From the NCBI GenBank assembly GCA_902595855.1, contig CACJRY010000004.1:65500-106257 (forward strand): a stretch of 40,758 bases of DNA, written 5' to 3'. Below, in pieces: positions 1-8,460 of the stretch. This DNA comes from an uncultured Alphaproteobacteria bacterium (GTDB lineage Bacteria > Pseudomonadota > Alphaproteobacteria > HIMB59 > GCA-002718135). Position numbers and translations under genes: made by a program. How positions within the stretch are numbered: the first letter of the stretch is position 1; every line of letters starts with the position of its first letter. A model generated the notes under the pieces. The model was not told the DNA's origin and ran no database searches. It saw nothing but the letters and a program-made list of their open reading frames with translations.

Positions 1-129
1 AATCTTAAGAGAAAAATTATTATAGGAACAAAAATACAATCTAAAAATAAATCTATTAAAAATTTATCAAACCTACGAGACAATTTTTTAATTGATTTAC
101 AAAAATTATTAAAGAAATATAAAGTATAA
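1..129 (+). CDS. C-terminal end of an unidentified protein (5' incomplete)
   Basis: The first reading frame is open from the window edge for 42 codons and ends in TAA at 127-129, one base before the ATG of the next gene. The visible peptide is basic and Lys/Leu/Asn-rich (for example FLIDLQKLLKKYKV at its end), which suggests a terminal helix. The tight spacing to the downstream gene on the same strand is typical of an operon partner in a compact genome and is the main reason to believe it. No domain can be recognised in so short a piece, so no function is proposed. Confidence 0.5.
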   Translation, partial: NLKRKIIIGTKIQSKNKSIKNLSNLRDNFLIDLQKLLKKYKV

Positions 130-130
130 A

Positions 131-1138
131 ATGAATGAAAAAAGTAAATTTATTGCACTAAAAAATTATATACCAGTAGGTTTGCCTACAGAGAATGACT
201 TTATAGCAAAAGAAAAAGAAATAAATTTTTCAGATGAACGAAATGTATTGGTCGAAAATATATGGATTTCTGTTGATCCATATATGCGAGCGAGAATGAC
301 AGAAAAGAAAAATTATAAACATCCTTTTATCATTGGAGAACCAATGGAAGGAGCAGCTATAGGTATAGTAAAAAAAACTAATTCTAGCAAATTTAATGTT
401 GGTGATTATGTTTTAAATAATTGTGGATGGAGAGATAAGTTTACAGACTCAGAAAACAATTTAAAAAAAATAACAAACTCTCATTTCCCATTACAGTCAT
501 TTTTAGGTCCTCTTGGAATGAATGGGCATACAGCATATATAGGTCTATACAAAATAGGAAAACTTCAAAAAAATCAGACTGTATTAGTGTCTTCAGCTGG
601 TGGCAGTGTTGGATCTTTAGTATGTCAAATTGCAAAATTAAATGGATGCAAGGTTGTTGCAAGTACTGGATCTGATGAAAAAGTGGATTGGTTAAAAAAT
701 GAATTAAAAGTTGATCATGCTTTTAATTATAAAAAAACAGAAAATTTAGTCTTAAAGCTAAAAGAACTCATGCCTGAGGGTTTTGATTTATATTTTGATA
801 ATGTTGGAGGTGACTTTCTGGAAGCTGCAATATTTAGAATGAAAAATTATGGTAGAATTGTTATTTGTGGAAGAATTTCACAAATGAATTCAACTACATC
901 CCCTCAAGGACTAAAAAATATGGCCCATGTATTAGTAAAAAGATTAACAATAAAAGGTTTTTTAATTTTTGATCATGAAGATGATACAAACAATTTTCAA
1001 AGAGATATGATTAAATGGCTTACTAATAAAGAAATAGTTACAAAAGAAACAATTTATGAAGGTATTGATAACGCCCCTAAAGCTTTTGTTGACCTATTAA
1101 ATGGCAAAAATATTGGTAAAATGTTAGTAAAGATTTAA
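131..1138 (+). CDS. NADP-dependent oxidoreductase, MDR superfamily (CurA / leukotriene B4 dehydrogenase-like)
   Basis: This 335-residue protein belongs to the zinc-independent medium-chain dehydrogenase/reductase group that includes E. coli CurA and mammalian prostaglandin reductase, which reduce C=C bonds of enones with NADPH. Diagnostic stretches are SVDPYMRARM near residues 47-56, GEPMEGAAIG near 69-78, and the nucleotide loop SSAGGSVGS at 154-162 followed by QIAK. The length matches the family (about 330-345) and no zinc-ligand set is apparent. Its stop shares the palindrome TTAA with the stop of the convergent regulator gene. Family assignment is firm; the natural substrate cannot be read from the sequence. 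Confidence 0.9.
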   Translation: MNEKSKFIALKNYIPVGLPTENDFIAKEKEINFSDERNVLVENIWISVDPYMRARMTEKKNYKHPFIIGEPMEGAAIGIVKKTNSSKFNVGDYVLNNCGWRDKFTDSENNLKKITNSHFPLQSFLGPLGMNGHTAYIGLYKIGKLQKNQTVLVSSAGGSVGSLVCQIAKLNGCKVVASTGSDEKVDWLKNELKVDHAFNYKKTENLVLKLKELMPEGFDLYFDNVGGDFLEAAIFRMKNYGRIVICGRISQMNSTTSPQGLKNMAHVLVKRLTIKGFLIFDHEDDTNNFQRDMIKWLTNKEIVTKETIYEGIDNAPKAFVDLLNGKNIGKMLVKI

Positions 1139-2574
1139 AGTGTAACATAAGGGCTTGTGCCCCTGAAATTTACATTTAATTTTAATTCTTTGTCGATAGG
1201 CGGAAAAGCTCTTTGCTGACATTCTATGCGTGGACATATTCTACAAGAAACGCCAATTGGTGTTTGTAATTTTTTATTTTCTATATCCATTCCTTCTGAA
1301 TAAATTAGATCTTTTGCATATTTAACATCACATCCTAAACCAATTGATACGAAACTTTTAGGCATTCCATGTTTTTCAATCCCTTTTTCAAAAGCACGCG
1401 CTATACAAAAATATACTTTGCCATCTGGCATTCTTGATATTTGAGGATGAATTTTTCCTGGATTTAAAAAAGCTATATAAACATTCCAACGAGGGCAAGA
1501 TCCTCCATGCCGAGGAATATGAATACCAGATAAAGAAAATCTTTTTGAAACATTTCCTGCTATATCAGTTTTTAGAAAATGAAAAGGCACACCTTCATTG
1601 CTAGGTTTTTGTAAATTCGTTAATCTATGTGTTACTTGCTCAAAACTGCATGCGTAATGATGCATTAATATCTCAATATCGTATTTATTTTTTTTTGCAT
1701 TTGCCAAAAAATCGTCGTAAGGCATAAGTATTGCGGATGCAAAATAGTTTAATAGTGAAATTGTCAATAAAGGTTTGACTTCTTCAGAGTCTACTTTGTT
1801 TGCATTTATAATTTCTTGAATTATATCTTCTGATTCAATAAAGGCTACTTGATATGCCAAATGAAAGTTTCTTGAGGTATATGTAAGCATTTCTGATAAC
1901 TGTAACTTTTTATTTAAATTATCAAACTTCCTAACTGATTTTAGTTCTTCACTTGCTGGAACAATCTCAACAGATATTTGATGTTTTTCTTGCAAGTAAT
2001 TTGTTAATTTTAATCCTGAGCCAATATTATGCCCGATTTCTAGACCAGCATTTTTTCTAATAATTTCAGCTGCTAACTCGATTTGATGAAAGTAATTTTT
2101 ATTATCTTGTAAAAAATCTGAGACAATTTCGACTGGTAGGCGGCTTGGATTTTCTACCACAGTAGAATTAACATCCATAGATTCTAATCTATTTTGCATG
2201 TCTTCTTTAAAAGATTTATGCGTATCGTTGAGCGTTAATAGAGCTTTTGCAATATTAGGATTTGAACTAATAAATTCTGTTGTTTCTTGATTCGTAATAT
2301 CAAGATCTTCAAACATTTCATTGCTTAAAACGTCCATAACATCTGATAAAACTCTTTGATTACTCTCAAGAGTTAAATCTTTGAGAGAAAGTCCTAACTC
2401 ATTACCTACTTTAATTAAAAGCGGGACAGTTATTGTTCTTCTCCCACTTTCTAATAAATTTAAATAACTAGCTGATATATCTAATTTTTTAGATAAATCA
2501 GATTGAGAAAATCCTCGGGCTCTTCTTTCTTTTCTAATTTTAGAACCAATATTTGAAATTTCACTTATTTCCAT
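1135..2574 (-). CDS. XRE-family regulator of the ScfR/RamB type (short-chain fatty acyl transcriptional regulator)
   Basis: The 479-residue product has an N-terminal XRE helix-turn-helix (about residues 8-65, with GFSQSDLSKKLDISASYLNLLESGRR split across it), a middle IrrE-like domain and a C-terminal DUF2083 domain rich in cysteines (SCPRWNVYIAF; SCRICPRIECQ). Where peptidase-type IrrE proteins carry HExxH, this one reads FHLAYQVA, so the metallopeptidase site is lost, as is usual in this regulator family. Relatives (RamB, ScfR) sense acyl-CoA or central carbon status and control glyoxylate or propionate metabolism. It starts at ATG, divergent from a small ORF, and several TTTACAA motifs lie directly upstream, consistent with autoregulation (inference). 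Targets here are unknown. Confidence 0.88.
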   Translation of the reverse strand: MEISEISNIGSKIRKERRARGFSQSDLSKKLDISASYLNLLESGRRTITVPLLIKVGNELGLSLKDLTLESNQRVLSDVMDVLSNEMFEDLDITNQETTEFISSNPNIAKALLTLNDTHKSFKEDMQNRLESMDVNSTVVENPSRLPVEIVSDFLQDNKNYFHQIELAAEIIRKNAGLEIGHNIGSGLKLTNYLQEKHQISVEIVPASEELKSVRKFDNLNKKLQLSEMLTYTSRNFHLAYQVAFIESEDIIQEIINANKVDSEEVKPLLTISLLNYFASAILMPYDDFLANAKKNKYDIEILMHHYACSFEQVTHRLTNLQKPSNEGVPFHFLKTDIAGNVSKRFSLSGIHIPRHGGSCPRWNVYIAFLNPGKIHPQISRMPDGKVYFCIARAFEKGIEKHGMPKSFVSIGLGCDVKYAKDLIYSEGMDIENKKLQTPIGVSCRICPRIECQQRAFPPIDKELKLNVNFRGTSPYVTL

Positions 2575-2577
2575 ATG

Positions 2578-2606
2578 TTTACAATATTTACAAAATTACA
2601 TATAAT
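2578..2606 (+). promoter_or_regulatory. Putative sigma70-type promoter driving the small ORF and aldo/keto reductase
   Basis: TTTACA at 2578-2583 and TATAAT at 2601-2606 are separated by exactly 17 bases, which is close to the primary sigma factor consensus. It points rightwards toward the ORF at 2688. The -35 box lies within the TTTACAA repeats and only four bases from the start codon of the divergent regulator, so a protein bound there would block it. Such boxes arise by chance in AT-rich DNA, so the exact spacing and placement are the only support. Confidence 0.5.
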
Positions 2607-2676
2607 ATAAATACTAAATTTACAAGATTTACCCTTATTTTCCTTTATTTTATTGCATTATTTAATATTTTGTAAA
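2578..2676. promoter_or_regulatory. Cluster of four TTTACAA / TTTGTAAA sites (putative operator of the ScfR-like regulator)
   Basis: Copies are TTTACAA at 2578-2584, TTTACAAA at 2587-2594, TTTACAA at 2619-2625 and, inverted, TTTGTAAA at 2669-2676. They occupy the divergent intergenic region between the regulator and the small ORF. From memory, RamB-type regulators recognise a core resembling TTTGCAAA, to which these are close. The sites overlap the predicted promoter. Operator function is inferred; random recurrence in AT-rich DNA is the alternative. Confidence 0.45.
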
Positions 2677-2687
2677 ATATGTAAATA

Positions 2688-2864
2688 ATGAATAAAGAAA
2701 GAAAAGAATCTAAAGAAATAAATTCTGAAAAAAGTTTAAAAGACTTTACTTTAGAAAATAAGATTATTGAAAAATCTTTAGACTTAGAGATTAATTTTGA
2801 GTCAATTGATAACGCAAATGCTTATTACTCTGAACGTTACGGCTGGACTTTAAGAAAGAATTAA
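2688..2864 (+). CDS. Small protein of 58 residues, no recognised family
   Basis: An ATG at 2688 opens a 58-codon frame ending in TAA. The N-terminal half is charged and Lys/Glu/Ser-rich (MNKERKESKEINSEKS) and probably disordered or helical; the C-terminus is distinctive and aromatic (ANAYYSERYGWTLRKN), which is unlike random translation of AT-rich DNA. No membrane segment or signal peptide is visible. It sits 82 bases downstream of a near-consensus promoter and 42 bases before the aldo/keto reductase, on the same strand, opposite the ScfR-like regulator. It is probably a real, easily overlooked gene; function unknown. Confidence 0.6.
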   Translation: MNKERKESKEINSEKSLKDFTLENKIIEKSLDLEINFESIDNANAYYSERYGWTLRKN

Positions 2865-2872
2865 TACTTTAA

Positions 2873-2890
2873 AACTGATTAATTTCAGTT
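2873..2890. repeat. Short inverted repeat between the small ORF and the aldo/keto reductase
   Basis: AACTGA at 2873-2878 is mirrored by TCAGTT at 2885-2890 around a 6-base AT loop. It could be a weak hairpin after the small ORF or a dimeric protein site ahead of the reductase gene. There is no poly-T tail, so a classical terminator is unlikely. Confidence 0.25.
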
Positions 2891-2906
2891 AATTAGTTCG
2901 CTATAA

Positions 2907-3932
2907 ATGAACTATACAGCTAATTCTTCGCGCTATAAGCATAATCATTTTAGAAGATGTGGGGAAAGTGGTTTAGATTTGCCATTAATAACACTAGGAT
3001 TATGGAAACATTTTGGTGGAAAAAATCTTAATATTGAATCAAAAAAAATTATATTTAGAGCATTTGATCGTGGTGTGACTCATTTCGATTTAGCAAATAA
3101 TTATGGAATACCTTTTGGAACTGCAGAAATAAATTTTGGGAAACTAATATCAACTCAATTAAAAAAATATAGAAATGAATTAATTATATCAACTAAGGCT
3201 GGTTATGATATGTGGCCTGGACCTTACGGTAACTGGAGTTCAAAAAAGTATCTTGTTTCAAGTCTTGATCAAAGTCTTAAAAAATTGAAGCTTGATTACG
3301 TTGATATATTTTACTCTCACAGATTTGATCCTAATACTCCACTCGCAGAAACAGCAGATGCTTTAAGTCAAGTTATAAGACAAGGTAAAGCATTGTATGT
3401 TGGTATTTCATCATATTCTCCAAAAAAAACTATTGAAATGGACAAATTACTTTTAGAAAGAGGAGTTAAGTGTTTAATTCATCAGCCTTCATACTCTATG
3501 ATTAATAGATGGATTGAAAAGGATTTATTAAAAACAATAAGTAAACTTGGTATAGGTTGTATAGCGTTCTCACCTCTTGCTCAAGGAATGTTGTCAAATA
3601 AGTACATTAATAAAATTCCAGCAAATTCTAGAGCAAATGAAAATAAATCTTTAAAAAAACAAATGCTTACAGACAGTTACAAAGACAAAGTAACTAACTT
3701 AGATTTAATTGCTAAAAAGCGTAATCAATCTCTTACTCAAATGGCATTGAGTTGGGTTTTGAGAAAAAAAGAAATTACTTCAGCCCTGATAGGTGTAAGA
3801 ACTGTTAATCAACTTAATGAATGTCTTGATAGTTTAAATAATTTAAACTTTTCAACAAAAGAATTAAAATTAATTGATAAATTTGCAAAAGAAGAAAATA
3901 TAAATTTGTGGTCTGCCTCTAGTAAACACTAA
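2907..3932 (+). CDS. yghZ: Aldo/keto reductase, YghZ (L-glyceraldehyde 3-phosphate reductase)-like
   Basis: The 341-residue protein follows E. coli YghZ/Gpr closely along its length: an N-terminal region ending SRYKHNHFRRCG, then LGLWKHFG, THFDLANNYG, ISTKAGYDMWPGPYG, YVDIFYSHR, SGKALYVGISSYSP-like text and FSPLAQGML. The AKR catalytic tetrad is visible as D61, Y66, K97 and H138. Family members reduce aldehydes with NADPH, with L-glyceraldehyde 3-phosphate and methylglyoxal among known substrates, so detoxification is a reasonable role. It follows the small ORF after 42 bases and ends 4 bases into the convergent GMC gene. Family call is strong; physiological substrate is inferred. Confidence 0.9.
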   Translation: MNYTANSSRYKHNHFRRCGESGLDLPLITLGLWKHFGGKNLNIESKKIIFRAFDRGVTHFDLANNYGIPFGTAEINFGKLISTQLKKYRNELIISTKAGYDMWPGPYGNWSSKKYLVSSLDQSLKKLKLDYVDIFYSHRFDPNTPLAETADALSQVIRQGKALYVGISSYSPKKTIEMDKLLLERGVKCLIHQPSYSMINRWIEKDLLKTISKLGIGCIAFSPLAQGMLSNKYINKIPANSRANENKSLKKQMLTDSYKDKVTNLDLIAKKRNQSLTQMALSWVLRKKEITSALIGVRTVNQLNECLDSLNNLNFSTKELKLIDKFAKEENINLWSASSKH

Positions 3933-5557
3933 GAAAAAAAAGGAGCATCAATTGACTTTTCTTCTCTTCCTAAAATCATATCTGCAGCTTTTTCTGCTAT
4001 CATAATAGTACCTGCATTTAAATTACCGCTTAAAATATCAGGCATGATAGATGAGTCGATTACTCTTAAATTTTCAATACCATGAACTCTAGTCTCTTCA
4101 TCGACAACAGACATTTGATCAACACCCATTTTATTAGTGCAGGATGGATGATAAGCTGTATCACCAGTTTCACGAATAATATTATCAATCTCTTCTTCAG
4201 TAGCATCATACCCAGGCCTTATCTGCTCTCCTAGGTATTTCTTCATACTATCTTGACTAAATATTTTATTAGCAATTTTAACACTATCTCTCATTTGTTT
4301 TAAATCTTCTTCATCTTGGAGATAATTGAATTGAATTTTTGGATCATCTAAATAATTATTTGATTTAATTTCAACAAAACCTCTACTTTTAGGTCTATTT
4401 GGACTAGCATGAAATTGAAAACCGTCAAAAGAAGGGTTGGTTAATCCGTGATTTATAACTAGGGATGGAAAAAAGTGTAGTTGTATATTTGGATGTTTAT
4501 ACTCATCTGATGTTTTAACAAAACCCCCAACTTCAAGATGTGAATATGTTAACATGCCTTTTTTAAATAGAAACCATTTCATTCCTTCTATGGCTTGACT
4601 AAGATAATTAGTAGATAGGTTATACAATGTTTCTTTTTTTAACGACTTATGCTGAATATATATTTCAAGATGATCTTGTAAGTTCTTTCCAACACCTGGC
4701 AAATCATGAATAATATCAATTCCATGTTCTTTGATAACTGTTGGATCCCCCACTCCTGATAATTGAAGTATTTTAGGGGAGTTAATAGAACCAGCCGATA
4801 AAATAACTTCCTTATTACAAAAGTACTTATCAACCTTCCCTTTTGCTTTTATTTCAACACCTATAGCCTTTTTATTTTCAAAAATAATTTTAAGAACATC
4901 TGTATTGTGTTCAATTTGAATATTATTTGAGTTTTTAATACCATCAAGATACGCTTTAGCTACACTTTGTCTCTTACCACCATCAATAGTAACATCAAAA
5001 GTTCCAAAACCATCTTGCTTAAAACCATTTGAGTCTTCAAAAGTTTCATAACCAGCCTCAGCAGCTGCTTTAATTAAAGAGTTAAATAATGGAAAAGCTC
5101 CATCAATTTTTGATCTATTAACTTTTAGAGGACCACTACCACCTCTATATAAATTCTCTCCACCAGACCAAGTCTCTAATTTTTTAAAATAAGGTAATAC
5201 ATTTTTGTAGCTCCATTTAGGAAGTCCATATGATGCCCATCTCTCAAAATCAAGCGGATTACCTCTTACAAAAACCATTCCATTGTGAGAAGAACACCCC
5301 CCAATCATCTTTCCTCTTGGACAAAATATTCTTCTATTATTAAGATAAGGTTCGGGCTCAGAATAATATTTCCAATTATATCTTGGATCATGCATTGTGT
5401 ACAAAAGAGCACTTGGCATTTCAACTTTCCAAATATTGCTTTTAGGTCCAGACTCCAATAAACACACAGAATTTTTATTTTCACTGGAAAGTCTATTTGC
5501 AAGTACACATCCTGCTGAGCCAGCACCAATGATTATGTAATCAAAATTTTTTTTCAC
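3929..5557 (-). CDS. betA: GMC-family FAD dehydrogenase, choline dehydrogenase-like
   Basis: A 542-residue glucose-methanol-choline oxidoreductase. It opens with the FAD-binding GAGSAG at residues 11-16, carries both GMC signatures (RGKMIGGCSSHNG near 81-93; LSAGSINSPKILQLSGVG near 253-270), and has the catalytic pair H470 in AYHPSCTNKMG and N514 in GNLNAGT. Length matches BetA (about 550). The start codon is GTG, overlapping the upstream SDR stop by one base (TAGTG), so the two are translationally linked. As last gene of the proX-proW-proV-SDR operon it probably oxidises an imported choline-like alcohol. Other alcohols handled by this broad family cannot be excluded. Confidence 0.82.
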   Translation of the reverse strand: MKKNFDYIIIGAGSAGCVLANRLSSENKNSVCLLESGPKSNIWKVEMPSALLYTMHDPRYNWKYYSEPEPYLNNRRIFCPRGKMIGGCSSHNGMVFVRGNPLDFERWASYGLPKWSYKNVLPYFKKLETWSGGENLYRGGSGPLKVNRSKIDGAFPLFNSLIKAAAEAGYETFEDSNGFKQDGFGTFDVTIDGGKRQSVAKAYLDGIKNSNNIQIEHNTDVLKIIFENKKAIGVEIKAKGKVDKYFCNKEVILSAGSINSPKILQLSGVGDPTVIKEHGIDIIHDLPGVGKNLQDHLEIYIQHKSLKKETLYNLSTNYLSQAIEGMKWFLFKKGMLTYSHLEVGGFVKTSDEYKHPNIQLHFFPSLVINHGLTNPSFDGFQFHASPNRPKSRGFVEIKSNNYLDDPKIQFNYLQDEEDLKQMRDSVKIANKIFSQDSMKKYLGEQIRPGYDATEEEIDNIIRETGDTAYHPSCTNKMGVDQMSVVDEETRVHGIENLRVIDSSIMPDILSGNLNAGTIMIAEKAADMILGREEKSIDAPFFS

Positions 5558-6330
5558 TAAATCATTCTTTCAGTATTTCCATCAATTGCAATAGATTGTC
5601 CTGAAATATTTGTCGCATGATCACTTAAAAGAAAGATGATCATAGAAGCAATATCATCTTTAGATACAAAAGATGACATAGAAGTCATAGACTCAAATTC
5701 TTTTTTAATTTTCAAAGATGTGGTTTTTAGTAATTTCGCTTTAGCATTAATGACTCTTTGCATTCTCTCACCTTTTACTGAGCCTGGGCAAATAGCATTG
5801 ACTCTAATTTTATATTTACCTAGTTCCATAGCTAAACTTTTAGTTAATCCAATTATAGCCCATTTACTTGCTGCATACGGTGTGCGTTGTGGGAACCCAA
5901 AAAGACCAGCAGTGGAAGATAAATTTATAATTGAACCTGATTTATTTTTTTTTAATAGAGGTATTGAATATTTTGTAAAATAAAAATGACTAGTTAAGTT
6001 TGTATCAATAGTAGATATCCACTCATCAACAGAAATTTTTTCAAGATATTTTGTTGGACCAGCGATGCCAACATTATTGATTAGTCCATCAATTTTTTTT
6101 ATTTTTAGCTTGGATAAGTATCCTCTAACCGCCTTATGATTATTTGCATCAAGTTGAGTTGCAAATATTTTATTTTTAAATTTTTTATTTGTATCTATTT
6201 TATTTATTTTTTTTTGATCAATATCAGATAGATAAACGATACCTCCATTTTCAACAATTAATTGAGAAATAGCAAAACCTATTCCATCACCTGCTGCAGA
6301 TATTACAAACTTTTTATTTTTTAAAAGCAT
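5557..6330 (-). CDS. SDR-family NAD(P)-dependent oxidoreductase
   Basis: The 257-residue product has the classical short-chain dehydrogenase layout: a cofactor loop near residues 11-18, NNVG at 85-88, the catalytic Ser at 138-139 (NLSST) and Y152-xxx-K156 in PYAASK, then VNAICPGSV and a C-terminal SGQSIAIDGN. The glycine motif is slightly unusual, reading SAAGDGIG where TGxxxGIG is the rule, which still allows nucleotide binding. It lies 14 bases downstream of proV and overlaps the GMC gene by one base, so it belongs to the betaine-uptake operon and probably acts on the same compound or its product. Substrate unknown. Confidence 0.85.
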   Translation of the reverse strand: MLLKNKKFVISAAGDGIGFAISQLIVENGGIVYLSDIDQKKINKIDTNKKFKNKIFATQLDANNHKAVRGYLSKLKIKKIDGLINNVGIAGPTKYLEKISVDEWISTIDTNLTSHFYFTKYSIPLLKKNKSGSIINLSSTAGLFGFPQRTPYAASKWAIIGLTKSLAMELGKYKIRVNAICPGSVKGERMQRVINAKAKLLKTTSLKIKKEFESMTSMSSFVSKDDIASMIIFLLSDHATNISGQSIAIDGNTERMI

Positions 6331-6344
6331 GAAACTAAGAAAGA

Positions 6345-7391
6345 TTATCTTATATTATGAGCATCTTTGCTGAGAGATATAGCCAATTCCTTTTCAGTAA
6401 TGTAGCCTTTAATGTCACCCATTTTATCTACAACCTGTATTGTACATCTATCTGCTAAAACTTTTGGCAAGAATTGCTCAATGTAGGAACCTTCGTCAAC
6501 TTTAAATACATCGGCTAACTTTAAATTTTTCGAGTCAAATTCATTTACTTTTACCATAACAGTCTTTGCTCTCAATACTTTTGCCCTATTGACATCCTTA
6601 ACAAATGCTTCAACATAATCATCCGCTGGTTTCATAATAATTTCTTCTGGTGTACCTGCTTGAACTAGTCTTCCACCATTTAAAATACCAATATGATCTC
6701 CTAGTCTAAGAGACTCATCTAAATCATGAGTTATGAACACAATTGTTTTTTTTAATTTTGCTTGCAATTCAATTAATTGACTTTGCATATCACTTCTTAT
6801 CAATGGATCTAAAGCACTAAAAGCTTCATCCATTAGAAGAATTTGTGGATTTGTGGCTAGAGCTCTTGCCAATCCAACTCTTTGCTGCATTCCTCCAGAA
6901 AGTTGACTTGGATATTGATCCTCAAAACCTTGCAAACCAACAGATTCTATTTGAGCCATAGCAAGTTTTTTTCTTTCTTCAACTTCCTTACCTTGAATTT
7001 CTAGACCGTACCCAACATTTTCAAGTACTGTTTTATGAGGAAACAGACCAAATCTTTGAAAAACCATGCTCATTTCATGTTTTCTAAATTCAATAAGCTG
7101 CTGATCACTTAGCTCCATAACATTAGTCCCATCAACAATTATGTCACCATCAGTAGGATCTATAAGTCTGTTTAAATGCCTAATTAAAGTCGATTTTCCT
7201 GAGCCTGATAAACCCATACAAACAAAAGTTTCTCCTTCTTCGATAGATAAAGAGACATTATCTAAGCCAACTGTATGACCAGTTTTCTCTAAAACTTCTT
7301 CTTTTGAAGCGCCTCCTTTAACCATTGGCAAGACTGAATCTGGATTAGTGCCAAATATTTTAAATACGTTTTTAACTTCAATTTTTGACAT
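6345..7391 (-). CDS. proV: Glycine betaine/proline-type ABC transporter ATP-binding protein
   Basis: This 348-residue ATPase of the ProV/OpuAA family shows a Walker A motif (GLSGSGKST, residues 60-68), signature LSGGMQQ at 164-170, Walker B ending D188-E189 and switch H222. The N-terminal extension before the Walker A (KVFKIFG, a KTGHTVGLDNVSL stretch) is typical of ProV. After the ATPase comes a shortened regulatory tail of about 90 residues with one recognisable CBS-like unit (IQVVDKMGDIKGYITEKELA); E. coli ProV is longer (about 400). It begins two bases after the proW stop. The role is to energise import of a quaternary amine. Confidence 0.93.
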   Translation of the reverse strand: MSKIEVKNVFKIFGTNPDSVLPMVKGGASKEEVLEKTGHTVGLDNVSLSIEEGETFVCMGLSGSGKSTLIRHLNRLIDPTDGDIIVDGTNVMELSDQQLIEFRKHEMSMVFQRFGLFPHKTVLENVGYGLEIQGKEVEERKKLAMAQIESVGLQGFEDQYPSQLSGGMQQRVGLARALATNPQILLMDEAFSALDPLIRSDMQSQLIELQAKLKKTIVFITHDLDESLRLGDHIGILNGGRLVQAGTPEEIIMKPADDYVEAFVKDVNRAKVLRAKTVMVKVNEFDSKNLKLADVFKVDEGSYIEQFLPKVLADRCTIQVVDKMGDIKGYITEKELAISLSKDAHNIR

Positions 7392-7393
7392 GT

Positions 7394-8410
7394 TTATTTT
7401 TTCTTTTTTTGTGGCTGAGTTCTCTCTTGTATCTTATCGCCATAAGCTTGGGTCATTCTATCAAGAACTATTGCTAAAAGAACTATTGCTAAACCTGCCT
7501 CAAGTGCTGCACCAACATTTAGTTGTTGTAAACCTAATAAGACCTCATCACCCAACCCTCTTGTTCCAATCATAGATGCGATTACTACCATAGCGAGAGC
7601 CATCATTGTGCATTGATTTATACCTTGCATAATATTGGGCAGAGCTAGAGGCATTTGCACTCCCCATAATTTTTGTTTTTTATTAGCACCAAAAGACTCA
7701 GCTGCCTCAATGATTTCTTTATCCACTAATCTGATGCCCAAATCTGTGAGCCTTATGAGAGGTGGGGCAGCATAGACAATGATAGAAATAATTGCAGGTA
7801 TAGCGCCTAAACCAAATAAAATTATACCAGGTATTAAATAACAAAATGCAGGAATTACCTGCATTAAATCTAAAACTGGAAGAATAGCATTCCTTACTCT
7901 CTCACTTCTAGCCATCGCAATGCCAACCGGAATACCAATAATGATACATAAAAAAATTCCTAAAACAACCATAGTGGTTGTTTCAATTGCCTTATCCCAG
8001 AAGCGAGGATTTAAAAAACCAATGAAAAAAGTACAAAACCCAACAAATACAGTGGTGCCTAACTTTCTGCCACTTGTGAAGTATGTTATTGCAATCACGC
8101 CTACAACAACTAAAGGCCAAGGTGCCTGGACTATTAATGTTTTTAAAGTTGTGTAACCTCTAAGAAGACCGTAACCAATAGCATCAAAAATTAGTCCATA
8201 ATCAGCAATAAAACTTTTCCAGCCTGTATTAATCCAGTCTTTAAAAGGTGCATCCAGCCACTTAGGCCAGTTGTTTAACCATTTTGGATCAGAAATTAAT
8301 TCGGCAACGCTGTCTGGCTTTCTTCTAGAAGAGTTGTAGCTGACAACAATAAGAATAAAAAAGATGATTAAATAAAACGAATAAATAATTGATTTTGGTA
8401 TTCTTTTCAT
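7394..8410 (-). CDS. proW: Glycine betaine/proline-type ABC transporter permease
   Basis: A 338-residue inner-membrane permease of the ProW/OpuAB family. An N-terminal membrane anchor (about residues 8-25) is followed by a soluble stretch, several hydrophobic helices and the BPD-transport loop that docks the ATPase (AAESFGANKKQKLWGVQMPLALP region, split over residues about 236-260). The tail is charged (QPQKKKK). It is translated between proX and proV, with a GC-rich stem-loop just upstream in the mRNA. Function follows from the family and the complete proX-proW-proV set. Confidence 0.93.
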   Translation of the reverse strand: MKRIPKSIIYSFYLIIFFILIVVSYNSSRRKPDSVAELISDPKWLNNWPKWLDAPFKDWINTGWKSFIADYGLIFDAIGYGLLRGYTTLKTLIVQAPWPLVVVGVIAITYFTSGRKLGTTVFVGFCTFFIGFLNPRFWDKAIETTTMVVLGIFLCIIIGIPVGIAMARSERVRNAILPVLDLMQVIPAFCYLIPGIILFGLGAIPAIISIIVYAAPPLIRLTDLGIRLVDKEIIEAAESFGANKKQKLWGVQMPLALPNIMQGINQCTMMALAMVVIASMIGTRGLGDEVLLGLQQLNVGAALEAGLAIVLLAIVLDRMTQAYGDKIQERTQPQKKKK

Positions 8411-8430
8411 AAGATATTATTTAAAATTTT

Positions 8431-8452
8431 GCCAGGGCATTTCTGCCCTGGC
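8431..8452 (-). terminator. Intercistronic stem-loop between proX and proW
   Basis: A perfect 8-bp inverted repeat (GCCAGGGC at 8431-8438, GCCCTGGC at 8445-8452) around a 6-base loop stands out as GC-rich in an AT-rich region. It begins eight bases after the proX stop codon. No run of Us follows directly (AAAATTTT instead), so partial attenuation or protection of the proX mRNA 3' end is more likely than full termination. This would let the binding protein be made in excess over the membrane components. Confidence 0.7.
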
Positions 8453-8460
8453 GATTTAAT

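Noticed and set aside
1135-2574. Reading the IrrE-like domain as an active metallopeptidase (ImmA type)
   Set aside because: The HExxH motif is replaced by FHLAYQVA and the C-terminal DUF2083 domain points to an acyl-CoA responsive regulator.
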